Origin: Clostridiaceae bacterium
Lineage (GTDB): Bacteria; Bacillota; Clostridia; Lutisporales; Lutisporaceae
Reading direction: 5' to 3'
DNA length: 11,954 nt
Assembly: GCA_028697435.1 (NCBI GenBank)
Contig: JAQVFD010000032.1
Span: 1 to 11,954, forward strand
This document shows positions 1-6,561 of this stretch, in pieces. Numbering within the stretch: position 1 is the stretch's first letter; the number at the start of each line of letters is the position of its first letter. The notes beneath the pieces were generated by a model, which was not told the DNA's origin, did not search any database, and saw only the letters and a program-made list of their open reading frames with translations. A program made the position numbers and the translations under genes.

Positions 1-775
1 CTGATGCGACAACAGCACCGATTGGGAAGCCCCCTCCCAAACCTTTCGCAATACATACCAGATCGGGTTTAACCTCAAACTTCTCAAAGGCAAATAAACT
101 CCCTAACCTTCCGATTCCACACTGCACTTCGTCAAATATAAGCAAAGCTTCATATTTTTCACAGAGTTTCTTTGCTTCCTCTAAAAATGCACTATCAGCA
201 GCTATTATTCCCCCTTCCCCTTGAATCGGCTCAACAATAATAGCGCATACATTCGAATTCATCTCTGTATCTAACTTTTCAACATCATTGATATCAACAC
301 TCTTAACTCCCGGGATCAGTGGCATATAATCCTTCTGATATTTCCCCTGTCCTGTCACTGATAATGCCCCCATAGTTCTGCCGTGAAAAGAGTTGTTCAT
401 ATATATTATTTCATGCTTTAAAGGACCGCCTTTAAGCTTTCCGTACTTCCTCGCAAATTTCATAGCGGCCTCTACAGCTTCCGTACCGCTGTTGCAGAAA
501 AATGCCCCCTCAAGTCCGCTTAGCTTACATAGTCTGTCAGCCAACTCCATCTGAGGTTCATTCCAGTACAGATTGGACACATGCATGAGCTTGCAGCTTT
601 GTTTCTGAATGGCATTTATAATAGAAGGATGACAATGACCCAGACAGTTTACCGCTACCCCCGACACAAAGTCTATGTATTCTTTTTCATTAACATCATA
701 AATCAGGCATCCCTTACCGCGAACTGCGGTAACATCAAACCGTGCATAAGTTTTCAGTATATTTTCCTTAGACAT
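1..775 (-). CDS. argD: Acetylornithine aminotransferase ArgD (3' end cut off)
   Basis: PLP-dependent class III aminotransferase that converts N-acetylglutamate semialdehyde plus glutamate to N-acetylornithine in the cytoplasm. The window contains the first 258 codons of a family usually near 390-400. Visible motifs are the PLP phosphate-binding stretch CNSGTEAVEAA (residues 94-104), NSFHGRT (128-134), the FDEVQCGIGR block with the PLP-nitrogen Asp at 215, and the Schiff-base lysine K244 in CIAKGLGGGF. The start at 775 is supported by AGGAGG about 8 bases upstream. The gene lies directly after argB; if the argB frameshift is corrected, the argB stop overlaps the argD start by 8 bases, which suggests translational coupling. 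A paralogous ornithine or 4-aminobutyrate aminotransferase is possible on motif alone, but the argB/argC/argJ neighbours make ArgD very likely. Confidence 0.93.
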   Translation of the reverse strand, partial: MSKENILKTYARFDVTAVRGKGCLIYDVNEKEYIDFVSGVAVNCLGHCHPSIINAIQKQSCKLMHVSNLYWNEPQMELADRLCKLSGLEGAFFCNSGTEAVEAAMKFARKYGKLKGGPLKHEIIYMNNSFHGRTMGALSVTGQGKYQKDYMPLIPGVKSVDINDVEKLDTEMNSNVCAIIVEPIQGEGGIIAADSAFLEEAKKLCEKYEALLIFDEVQCGIGRLGSLFAFEKFEVKPDLVCIAKGLGGGFPIGAVVAS

Positions 776-878
776 ATTTTTCCCCTCCTATAATAATTGT
801 CCCTGCCTCTTTGCCATGAAAAAGCTCCAGCAGAATATGGGGCTTCTTTCCGCCTATAAGGCATACTGATGCTACTCC
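768..878 (-). other. argB: Out-of-frame C-terminal segment of argB
   Basis: Read in the -1 frame relative to the upstream part of argB, this stretch encodes 36 residues that begin GVASVCLIGGKKPHILLELF and go on to HGKEAGTIIIGG, ending at TAA (770-768). This matches the usual end of acetylglutamate kinases (R-G-V, a short strand, then PH-x-LLELF and a GT near the end). There are no further stops or frame changes. Adding one G to the GGG run at 879-877 restores IERGVAS and a 275-residue kinase. The restored stop overlaps the argD start (775) by 8 bases. Confidence 0.85.
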
Positions 879-1594
879 CTTTCAATAGCTTCGACACAGC
901 ACTTCATCTTGGGTATCATTCCTCCCGATATGGCACCTACCTTCCCAAGCATTTCAATTTCCGCTGTTGTAATGCTGCTTATCAAACTGTTGGAGTCATT
1001 AATATCCCTGAACAGCCCATCCACATCGGACAAATACACAACGCTGTCTGCACTGATTGAAACACCGATAGCCGCCGCCGCATAATCCGCATTGACATTA
1101 TATGCTTTACCCTCTTTATCCCCTGCCACCGGTGATATAACCGGAACATATCCCATGGTCAGCAAATCCCTTAATATCTTATCGTTAACCTTGGACACCT
1201 GACCAACAAAACCTATATCGACTTTACTGCCGTTATCATTAAGGTACAACCTTTCCGCTTCAAGAAGATTTCCGTCTCTGCCGCTTATTCCTACAGCATC
1301 TATTCCCTTTGTTATAAGCTCGGAGGTCAGATCTTTATTGACTCTTCCCGACAGTACCATTTCAACAACTTCCATTGCAGCCTCATCTGTTTTTCTCAGC
1401 CCTTTTACAAATTCCCCTTTCAGGTTCAATCTGTCGAGCATACTGTTAATTTCAGGTCCTCCTCCATGTACTATCACAACCTTCACACCGGCATTTTTCA
1501 AAACGCTTACATCTTCCATGAATGCAGACCTTGCCGCACTATTCCCGGTTATGCTTCCGCCGTACTTAATAACAACTGTACCACCTAACTCCAT
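872..1594 (-). CDS. argB: Acetylglutamate kinase ArgB, reading frame broken near the C-terminus
   Basis: Amino-acid kinase that phosphorylates the gamma-carboxylate of N-acetylglutamate. The uninterrupted frame gives 240 residues: KYGGS (10-14) and HGGGPE (43-48) for phosphate binding, LSGRVNK (81-87), NVNAD (166-170), LSDVDG (188-193) and SGGMIPK (223-229). It then ends at TAG (874-872) straight after CCVEAIERE, where the family normally continues for about 35 residues. That missing part is present in the -1 frame down to 768. The start at 1594 is fixed: an in-frame TGA lies 9 bases upstream and AGGTGAGGAG precedes it. The protein begins directly at the first beta strand, so it lacks the N-terminal helix of arginine-inhibited hexameric kinases. 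As written it would be truncated and probably impaired. A sequencing indel in the G run is the simplest explanation. Confidence 0.9.
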   Translation of the reverse strand: MELGGTVVIKYGGSITGNSAARSAFMEDVSVLKNAGVKVVIVHGGGPEINSMLDRLNLKGEFVKGLRKTDEAAMEVVEMVLSGRVNKDLTSELITKGIDAVGISGRDGNLLEAERLYLNDNGSKVDIGFVGQVSKVNDKILRDLLTMGYVPVISPVAGDKEGKAYNVNADYAAAAIGVSISADSVVYLSDVDGLFRDINDSNSLISSITTAEIEMLGKVGAISGGMIPKMKCCVEAIERE

Positions 1595-1626
1595 TGGCTC
1601 CTCACCTCTGATTCTTAATGGTTCAT

Positions 1627-1655
1627 ATTATACATCTAATTGCATTTTCATGCAA
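1627..1655 (-). promoter_or_regulatory. argBD promoter
   Basis: On the minus strand, TTGCAT (1655-1650) and a perfect TATAAT (1632-1627) are separated by 17 bases, about 33 bases ahead of the argB start. The -35 lies inside the right arm of the palindrome at 1639-1656, so a protein bound there would block it. The predicted start of transcription is near 1620. Confidence 0.75.
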
Positions 1656-1656
1656 T
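1639..1656. promoter_or_regulatory. 18-base palindrome resembling an ArgR box
   Basis: ATTGCAT-TTTC-ATGCAAT has perfect 7-base arms and a 4-base spacer. The 18-base dyad layout matches ARG boxes (TGAAT-N4-ATTCA core) with one changed base per half (TGCAT for TGAAT). It covers the argB -35. A further partial ARG-like sequence, TGAAT followed by TTTTAT, lies at 1665-1675 between the two promoters. ArgR binding is inferred from geometry and neighbouring genes only; part of the match is forced by the TTGCAT -35 element. Confidence 0.45.
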
Positions 1657-1683
1657 ATATTTAGTGAATTTTTATAATTAATA

Positions 1684-1712
1684 TTGCATATTTAACCGCT
1701 TACATGTATAAT
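1684..1712 (+). promoter_or_regulatory. argCJ promoter
   Basis: TTGCAT (1684-1689), 17 bases, then TATAAT (1707-1712), about 30 bases before the argC start. The elements and the surrounding bases are the same as in the opposing argBD promoter, which suggests both units are expressed at matching levels and controlled together. Confidence 0.78.
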
Positions 1713-1742
1713 ATTTAAAAACACAATATTGAGGTGATTTGT

Positions 1743-2780
1743 ATGGTAAAAGTAGGTGTTGTGGGTTCAACCGGTTATGCGGGTTATCAGCTTTCAATGA
1801 TATTATCCCGGCATGAAAATGCGTCTATTGTTTTTTTATCTTCTCATAATTATTCTAATATGAAATTTAGTGATGTCTATGGAAACCTCAGAGGTTTTCT
1901 GGACAATTCATGCATAGATATGCAAGATGTGGGAAGTTATCTTACAAAAATCGATGTATTATTTCTCGCACTCCCCCATGGTCAATCCTTTGACCTGGTG
2001 GAAAAAGCCCTTGGCCTCGGGGTGAAGGTCATTGACATTGGCTCTGATTACAGGCTTCGGGATCATATGAATTATGAGAAGTGGTACGGTGTAACCCATA
2101 GGCTCACCGATGCTTTGAAATATGCAGTATATGGTCTTCCTGAGCTTTACCGGGACAGTATTTCAAGCGCAAACCTTGTAGCAAACCCCGGCTGCTATCC
2201 AACCGCAAGCATTCTGGCTCTTGCACCTTTAGTGTCCACCGGTACCATTGATAACACTTCCATAATTATAGACGCTAAATCAGGGGTTTCAGGAGCCGGC
2301 AGGAGTGCAAATGTCTCAACGCTATTTTGTGAATGTGGTGAATCTGTCAAGGCATATAGTATTGCAACTCACAGACACACACCGGAAATTGAACAGCAGC
2401 TTTCAGATGCGGCAGGTGAGAAAATAACTCTCAGCTTTACACCTCATCTTGTACCAATGAACCGGGGAATACTTGCAACTTGTTACGGCAATCTCAAGAA
2501 GGATATTTCGCAGAACGAGCTCTATGACTTATACCAAAGCTATTATAAAAATGAGAATTTTATCAGGATTACCGATTCCCTTCCGGAGACAAGATATGTA
2601 AAGGGCTCAAATATCTGTGACATTGCTGTAAGGGTAGATGAGCGGACAAAAAGGGTTATAGCTGTCAGTGCAATAGACAATCTAATAAAAGGTGCTGCAG
2701 GGCAAGCAGTGCAGAATATGAATATCCTTTTTGGATTAAGTGAACATATGGGCTTGGATATGCTGCCGAACATACTGTAA
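1743..2780 (+). CDS. argC: N-acetyl-gamma-glutamyl-phosphate reductase ArgC
   Basis: NADP-dependent reductase that turns N-acetylglutamyl phosphate into the semialdehyde in the cytoplasm. The 345 residues match the family length. An N-terminal Rossmann motif is seen in VGVVGSTGYAG (residues 4-14), followed by LALPHGQS (75-82). The catalytic cysteine is C151 in VANPGCYPTA, KSGVSGAGR spans 179-187, and the second catalytic residue is the later His (about H212) in HRHTPEI. The chosen start is ATG at 1743 because GAGGTG (1731-1736) sits 6 bases upstream as ribosome site; the in-frame GTG at 1734 is part of that site. It is the first gene of a rightward argCJ unit, with argJ starting 14 bases after its stop. 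No damage is seen. Confidence 0.97.
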   Translation: MVKVGVVGSTGYAGYQLSMILSRHENASIVFLSSHNYSNMKFSDVYGNLRGFLDNSCIDMQDVGSYLTKIDVLFLALPHGQSFDLVEKALGLGVKVIDIGSDYRLRDHMNYEKWYGVTHRLTDALKYAVYGLPELYRDSISSANLVANPGCYPTASILALAPLVSTGTIDNTSIIIDAKSGVSGAGRSANVSTLFCECGESVKAYSIATHRHTPEIEQQLSDAAGEKITLSFTPHLVPMNRGILATCYGNLKKDISQNELYDLYQSYYKNENFIRITDSLPETRYVKGSNICDIAVRVDERTKRVIAVSAIDNLIKGAAGQAVQNMNILFGLSEHMGLDMLPNIL

Positions 2781-2794
2781 AGGAGATTGTATAA

Positions 2795-4012
2795 ATGAAG
2801 ATTATTAAAGATATGACTATAACAGATGTGCCATATTTCAAGGCAAGCGGCGTAAGCGGCGGAATAAAGAAAAACGGTAATAAGGATTTATGTGTAATAT
2901 ATAGTGAAAAACCTTCGGTTGCTGCTGCCGTTTTTACAACAAATAAGGTAAAGGCAGCTCCGGTGATTCTTGATATGAAGCATATTCGGTCAGACAGCAT
3001 CCGGGCAATTGTTGCAAACAGCGGCAATGCCAATGCCTGCACAGGAAAACAGGGACATAAGGATGCTGCTGCAATGGCAGCGCTAACTGCTTCCCTCTTG
3101 AATATTCCCTCTGACTCAGTTTTGGTGGCGTCAACCGGAGTCATCGGCGTTCCTCTTCCAATGCAATATGTTGAGCCGGCAATCAGGAATGCATGTGAGA
3201 ATATATCCTATAGCGGCGGCAAGGATGCCATCCAGGCAATTATGACCACCGATACATGTGAAAAGTCAGTAACCATCGAAGTTGAGCTTGGGGGCAAAAA
3301 GGTACTGCTCAGCGGTATTGCGAAAGGTTCAGGCATGATACATCCCAACATGGCTACAATGCTTGGGTTTATCACCACTGATGCAAATATAACTAAAGAC
3401 ATGCTCCGGAAGGCATTGAGTGAAAGTGTAAGTAAAACTTACAATATGATATCAGTGGATGGAGACACAAGTACCAATGACATGGTAATTATACTGGCTA
3501 ATGCAGCAGCGGATAACAAGCTGATTGAATCCGCAGATGAAAGCTTCGAAGCTTTTAAACAAGCTCTTGATCTCCTCAACACCGAGCTTTCAAAGAAGAT
3601 TGCCCGTGACGGTGAAGGAGCTACAAAGCTAATCGAGTGCACTGTATCAAATGCAGTTTCGTACAAGGATGCATGTATACTAGCAAAATCCGTTATTGGT
3701 TCAAATCTGACCAAAGCCGCGTTTTTCGGAAATGATGCCAATTGGGGAAGGATCCTCTGTGCCCTAGGATATTCCGGCGGGAATTTTTCGACCGACAAGG
3801 TGGATATCTTTTTTGAAAGTAAAGCAGGCTGTATACAGCTTATTGCCAATGGAGAACCTCTTCAGTTTTGTGAGAAAACCGCTTCCGGAATAATGGGAGA
3901 AGAATACGTAACGATTAAAGTGGATTTAAAGGAAGGTGAATATTCGGCTACTGCCTGGGGATGCGATCTTACATATGATTATGTAAAGATAAACGGAAGC
4001 TATAGATCGTAA
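2795..4012 (+). CDS. argJ: Bifunctional glutamate/ornithine N-acetyltransferase ArgJ
   Basis: Transfers the acetyl group from N-acetylornithine to glutamate, closing the cyclic ornithine pathway; many members also use acetyl-CoA to prime it. The protein is 405 residues, typical of the family. Like other family members it should cut itself between Ala187 and Thr188 in the motif KGSGMIHPNMATMLG (177-191), freeing Thr188 as nucleophile and giving alpha and beta chains. Other conserved blocks are ANSGNANACTG (74-84), VASTGVIG (111-118) and FFGNDANWGR (roughly 310-320). AAGGAG lies about 9 bases before the ATG. It follows argC with 14 bases between and ends in a terminator. Whether it is mono- or bifunctional cannot be told from sequence. 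It shares the DmpA/ArgJ-type self-cleaving fold with the peptidase at 6562-7518. Confidence 0.96.
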   Translation: MKIIKDMTITDVPYFKASGVSGGIKKNGNKDLCVIYSEKPSVAAAVFTTNKVKAAPVILDMKHIRSDSIRAIVANSGNANACTGKQGHKDAAAMAALTASLLNIPSDSVLVASTGVIGVPLPMQYVEPAIRNACENISYSGGKDAIQAIMTTDTCEKSVTIEVELGGKKVLLSGIAKGSGMIHPNMATMLGFITTDANITKDMLRKALSESVSKTYNMISVDGDTSTNDMVIILANAAADNKLIESADESFEAFKQALDLLNTELSKKIARDGEGATKLIECTVSNAVSYKDACILAKSVIGSNLTKAAFFGNDANWGRILCALGYSGGNFSTDKVDIFFESKAGCIQLIANGEPLQFCEKTASGIMGEEYVTIKVDLKEGEYSATAWGCDLTYDYVKINGSYRS

Positions 4013-4034
4013 AAAGGGGGGCCCCCCTTTTTTT
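4011..4034. terminator. Bidirectional intrinsic terminator, argJ / ATPase gene
   Basis: A5-G6-C6-T7 forms a perfect palindrome (arms AAAAAGGGGGG and CCCCCCTTTTT), with a T run on one side for rightward transcripts and the A run serving the same purpose for leftward ones. The stop codons of both facing genes (argJ TAA 4010-4012, ATPase TAA 4035-4033) lie within or touch it, so one 24-base element ends both transcripts. The hairpin must open its central GGCC as a loop. Confidence 0.9.
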
Positions 4035-5568
4035 ATCTTTTTAATGAACCTAGTATTCCGCGTATGAGAGTTCTGCCAACCTCTCTGCCGATAGTTCCAA
4101 CTACATTGTCGGCAGCTCTTTCCGCTAAAGTCTTTCTGCTATATTTACGGGTTTCTTCTCTTCTTTTCTCTCTCTCCCTCTCTTTTTCTTCCTTTTCCAT
4201 CTGTTTCTGTCTCTCTTTCTCTTCCTTTTCCAACTGTTTTTGCCGCTCTAAGCGTTCTTTTTCCTCTTTTTCAGCTATCTCACCCTGGGTTGCCTTTGCC
4301 TGTAACATTTCGTAAGCAGATTCCCTGTCCACTTCGGTTTCGTACTTTCCGCTCATAGATGAAGAATTAATTATCCGAAGGCGGGCAAAATCATCAATTG
4401 TTCCGAATTTACTCTGGGGCGGCAGAATGAATGCACGCTCAACTATACCCGGAATCCCTTTGGAATCCAGGCATGATACCAATGCCTCCCCTGTTCCTAA
4501 CTCTGTTATGGCAGTTTCAGTATCAAAGGCAGGATTTGTCCTAAAGGTCTCTGCCGCTGCTCTTACGGTTTTCTGCTCTGCCGGTGTATAAGCACGAAGT
4601 GCATGCTGTACTCGGTTTCCTAACTGTCCCAAGACTTCCTGGGGCAAATCCATAGGATTTTGTGTTATAAAATATACTCCGACCCCCTTGGATCTAATAA
4701 GTCTTACCACCTGCTCAATCTTTTGAAGCAGTGCCTTTGGTGTATCATCAAATAATAGATGGGCTTCATCAAAGAAAAATACCAGCTTAGGTTTACTTAC
4801 ATCCCCTGTTTCCGGTAGCATTTCAAAAAGCTCCGACAACATCCACAACAGAAATGTGGAATACAGTGCAGGACTGTGGAAAAGCTCAACGCTATGCAGT
4901 ATATTGATATATCCTCGCCCTTCGGAATCGTTCCTGATCCAGTCATAAATATCCAAGGCAGGCTCTCCGAAGAACTGTGCTCCTCCCTGATCCTCCAAGA
5001 CAAGCAGACTGCGCTGAATTGCTCCTATGCTTTGAGCAGAGACATTTCCATATTTCCAGGTGTATTCCTTTGCATTTTCACCCACATAGTTTAACATTGC
5101 ACGAAGATCTTTCATGTCCAATAGCAGCATCCCGTTCTCATCCGCTACGCGGAATACTATGTTTAGTACCCCTTCCTGGGTATCATTCAGTCCCAGGAGC
5201 CGTGACAACAACAAAGACCCCATCTCGGAAACGGTTGTGCGAACCGGATGACCACCCTTTCCAAATACATCCCAAAAGCATACGGGATATGATTTGTAGC
5301 TGAATCCCTCTATCCCTAATTTAGCTATTCTTTCTGTCATATTGGGGTTTTCGCTGCCCTGCTCAGCCAGCCCTGCCAGGTCTCCTTTAATATCGGTAAG
5401 AAAAACAGGTACTCCCATATCACTGAAAGACTCTGCCATTACTTTGAGAGTAATGGTTTTCCCTGTGCCGGTGGCTCCTGCTATCAAGCCATGTCGATTT
5501 GCCAGACTGGGTAAGAGAAAAATAGGATTATCCCCTTTAGCTATCCATACTTTATTATCAGAGTACAT
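4033..5568 (-). CDS. HerA-like ATPase with DUF853 domain (YjgR-type)
   Basis: Predicted cytoplasmic P-loop ATPase of the HerA/FtsK superfamily, DUF853 type, 511 residues. Walker A is GATGTGKT (31-38), followed by [12 protein letters not shown] (56-67). Walker B is [13 protein letters not shown] (261-273), with the downstream VYFITQNP block (298-305) acting as sensor, and [15 protein letters not shown] (317-331). Residues 430-477 are a highly charged Glu/Lys/Arg coiled coil with 11-residue repeats, and the tail (480-511) is basic and amphipathic. ATG at 5568 is preferred over two earlier ATGs (5607, 5586), because AAGGAGAG sits 6-7 bases before it. No nurA nuclease gene is nearby, so a HerA-NurA resection role is not supported. 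The cellular function of the family is not established. Confidence 0.9.
   Translation of the reverse strand: MYSDNKVWIAKGDNPIFLLPSLANRHGLIAGATGTGKTITLKVMAESFSDMGVPVFLTDIKGDLAGLAEQGSENPNMTERIAKLGIEGFSYKSYPVCFWDVFGKGGHPVRTTVSEMGSLLLSRLLGLNDTQEGVLNIVFRVADENGMLLLDMKDLRAMLNYVGENAKEYTWKYGNVSAQSIGAIQRSLLVLEDQGGAQFFGEPALDIYDWIRNDSEGRGYINILHSVELFHSPALYSTFLLWMLSELFEMLPETGDVSKPKLVFFFDEAHLLFDDTPKALLQKIEQVVRLIRSKGVGVYFITQNPMDLPQEVLGQLGNRVQHALRAYTPAEQKTVRAAAETFRTNPAFDTETAITELGTGEALVSCLDSKGIPGIVERAFILPPQSKFGTIDDFARLRIINSSSMSGKYETEVDRESAYEMLQAKATQGEIAEKEEKERLERQKQLEKEEKERQKQMEKEEKEREREKRREETRKYSRKTLAERAADNVVGTIGREVGRTLIRGILGSLKR
4183..4248 (-). repeat. Two-copy 33-base tandem repeat (hendecad coding)
   Basis: Within the ATPase gene, residues 441-451 ([11 protein letters not shown]) and 452-462 ([11 protein letters not shown]) are near-identical 11-residue units; a third, diverged unit begins at 463. 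On the plus strand the region is almost entirely pyrimidine. An 11-residue period fits a hendecad coiled coil and arose by in-frame duplication. Confidence 0.8.
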
Positions 5569-5602
5569 TAATGTCTCTCCTTCCATTATGTAATAATGAA
5601 AA

Positions 5603-5636
5603 AGCATCTTCTGCCATTATACTAACAGAAGATGCT
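5603..5636 (-). terminator. Intrinsic terminator after the ECF S gene
   Basis: On the minus strand AGCATCTTCTG and CAGAAGATGCT form an 11-base perfect stem with a 12-base loop, followed directly by TTTTTC. It lies 34 bases after the stop of the ECF S gene. The loop contains TATAAT (5621-5616), which could be the -10 of the next gene (the ATPase), although no good -35 is visible at 16-18 bases. Confidence 0.82.
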
Positions 5637-5669
5637 CAAGTTGTAAATATTTAGCACCATGAAGCTTAT

Positions 5670-6419
5670 CTACTCAGCTCTTCTTAAAGCCCCCACCACA
5701 CTGGTCACTATCAGAATAGCAATTATTGTTTCAGGTATTCCGTTGGCTATGCCTATCCCAAGGATTATTTTTCTTGCCAGACCGGGATCTTGTCCAATAC
5801 TCTTTACAAAGCTTTCAGCATATATCATATATATCATACCCAATACCAGCCCTGTATTGGTCATTGTCCCTACAATGGCTGATATTACAATATCCAGTGC
5901 TTTACCACTGAACTTCCGGTTTGCTAAATATGCTATTGCTGCTGTCAAAACTATCAGAGCAATATTCATAGCAATTAACCAACCGCTTTGAAAATCTGCA
6001 ACATTTTTGTAAATACCATAGCTCAGATAGCCTATTATTGCTACCCATAGGACATTCAAAATGCCTAAGGTTTTTTTGTTCCCCAGATTGCTAAAGGCTG
6101 CAAATACATAATAAGAAGTAATACCGATCAGCACTCTTGGCACAACGGAAACCAATGGGTTAAGAAAAACAAAGGATACAGGTGTGGGATTGGTTAAAGC
6201 CTGAAAGATACTGAAGAGTCCGAATATAAGTCCTACAAGTGCACCAACTATCGGGCCTTCCATAATAGCACCAATTATTACGGGAATGTGCATTATAGTT
6301 GCCCTTGTCGGTCCTACGGGTATGAATCCCAAAGGCGTCATGCCCAAGATTGCGGATACACCTCCCAATACCCCGACAATAACCAACTTTCTTACGTCAA
6401 ATCTCTTTACTGCTAACAT
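5670..6419 (-). CDS. ECF transporter S component, PanT-like
   Basis: Membrane-embedded substrate-binding subunit of an energy-coupling-factor vitamin importer. The 249-residue protein is almost wholly hydrophobic with about six predicted membrane segments. The block PLGFIPVGPTRATIMHIPVI (residues 29-48), then IVGALVGLIFGLFS and NPLVSVVPRVLIGI, is the conserved signature of the COG4684/PF12822 group, some members of which carry pantothenate (PanT). The basic N-terminus (KRFDVRK) fits the S-component pattern. GGAGGT (6431-6426) precedes the ATG. No EcfA or EcfT genes adjoin, so it would use the shared energising module (group II). It has its own promoter and a roughly 105-base leader. The substrate is not determined by the sequence; pantothenate is a family-level guess. 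Confidence 0.85.
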   Translation of the reverse strand: MLAVKRFDVRKLVIVGVLGGVSAILGMTPLGFIPVGPTRATIMHIPVIIGAIMEGPIVGALVGLIFGLFSIFQALTNPTPVSFVFLNPLVSVVPRVLIGITSYYVFAAFSNLGNKKTLGILNVLWVAIIGYLSYGIYKNVADFQSGWLIAMNIALIVLTAAIAYLANRKFSGKALDIVISAIVGTMTNTGLVLGMIYMIYAESFVKSIGQDPGLARKIILGIGIANGIPETIIAILIVTSVVGALRRAE

Positions 6420-6439
6420 TTTAATACCTCCGCTCTAGT

Positions 6440-6512
6440 TCCATATTTTGGATACCAGTCGTAAAACATATAGTTTATAACCATATCCAGTCCAACTCCT
6501 TACGGATGCTGG
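6440..6512 (-). promoter_or_regulatory. Structured 5' leader of the ECF S gene
   Basis: Two RNA hairpins can form in the leader. The first (6512-6492) pairs CCAGC with GUUGG and UCC with GGA around a GUAA (GNRA) tetraloop with one bulged A. The second (6489-6449) pairs UGGAUA with UAUCCA around a 29-base interior. The UCCA part of that second arm can instead pair with UGGA at 6443-6440, close to the ribosome site, so two exclusive folds are possible. I do not recognise it as a known riboswitch class. Confidence 0.4.
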
Positions 6513-6522
6513 CTTCAAGAAT

Positions 6523-6551
6523 ATTATAATAGGATTTCAGCAGAAATACAA
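6523..6551 (-). promoter_or_regulatory. Promoter of the ECF S gene
   Basis: TTGTAT (6551-6546), 17 bases, then a perfect TATAAT (6528-6523) in the gap after the peptidase gene. The start would be near 6516, giving a leader of about 100 bases. The -35 is weak (3 of 6). No terminator separates it from the peptidase gene, so read-through is also possible. Confidence 0.6.
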
Positions 6552-6561
6552 TAAGTTAAAA

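Noticed and set aside
876..883. AAAGGGA heptamer as a programmed -1 frameshift signal in argB
   Set aside because: The codon register upstream (GAA AGG GAG) is not the X XXY YYZ register needed, and argB is not known to use recoding. A one-base indel explains it better.
581..1060. Small rightward open frames opposite argD and argB
   Set aside because: No ribosome sites, no family resemblance, and they mirror well-supported genes on the other strand.
2665..3849. Several leftward open frames of 64-159 codons inside argC and argJ
   Set aside because: Antisense shadows of conserved genes, without ribosome sites; their composition follows the codon use of argC and argJ.
4033..5568. HerA-NurA DNA resection or defence system
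   Set aside because: No NurA nuclease or other defence gene is adjacent, and the protein is of the DUF853/YjgR type, not the archaeal HerA type.
6432..6516. Purine, TPP or tetrahydrofolate riboswitch in the ECF leader
   Set aside because: A GGAUAUGG string resembles part of the purine class, but the remaining conserved core is absent; no core of the other classes is visible.
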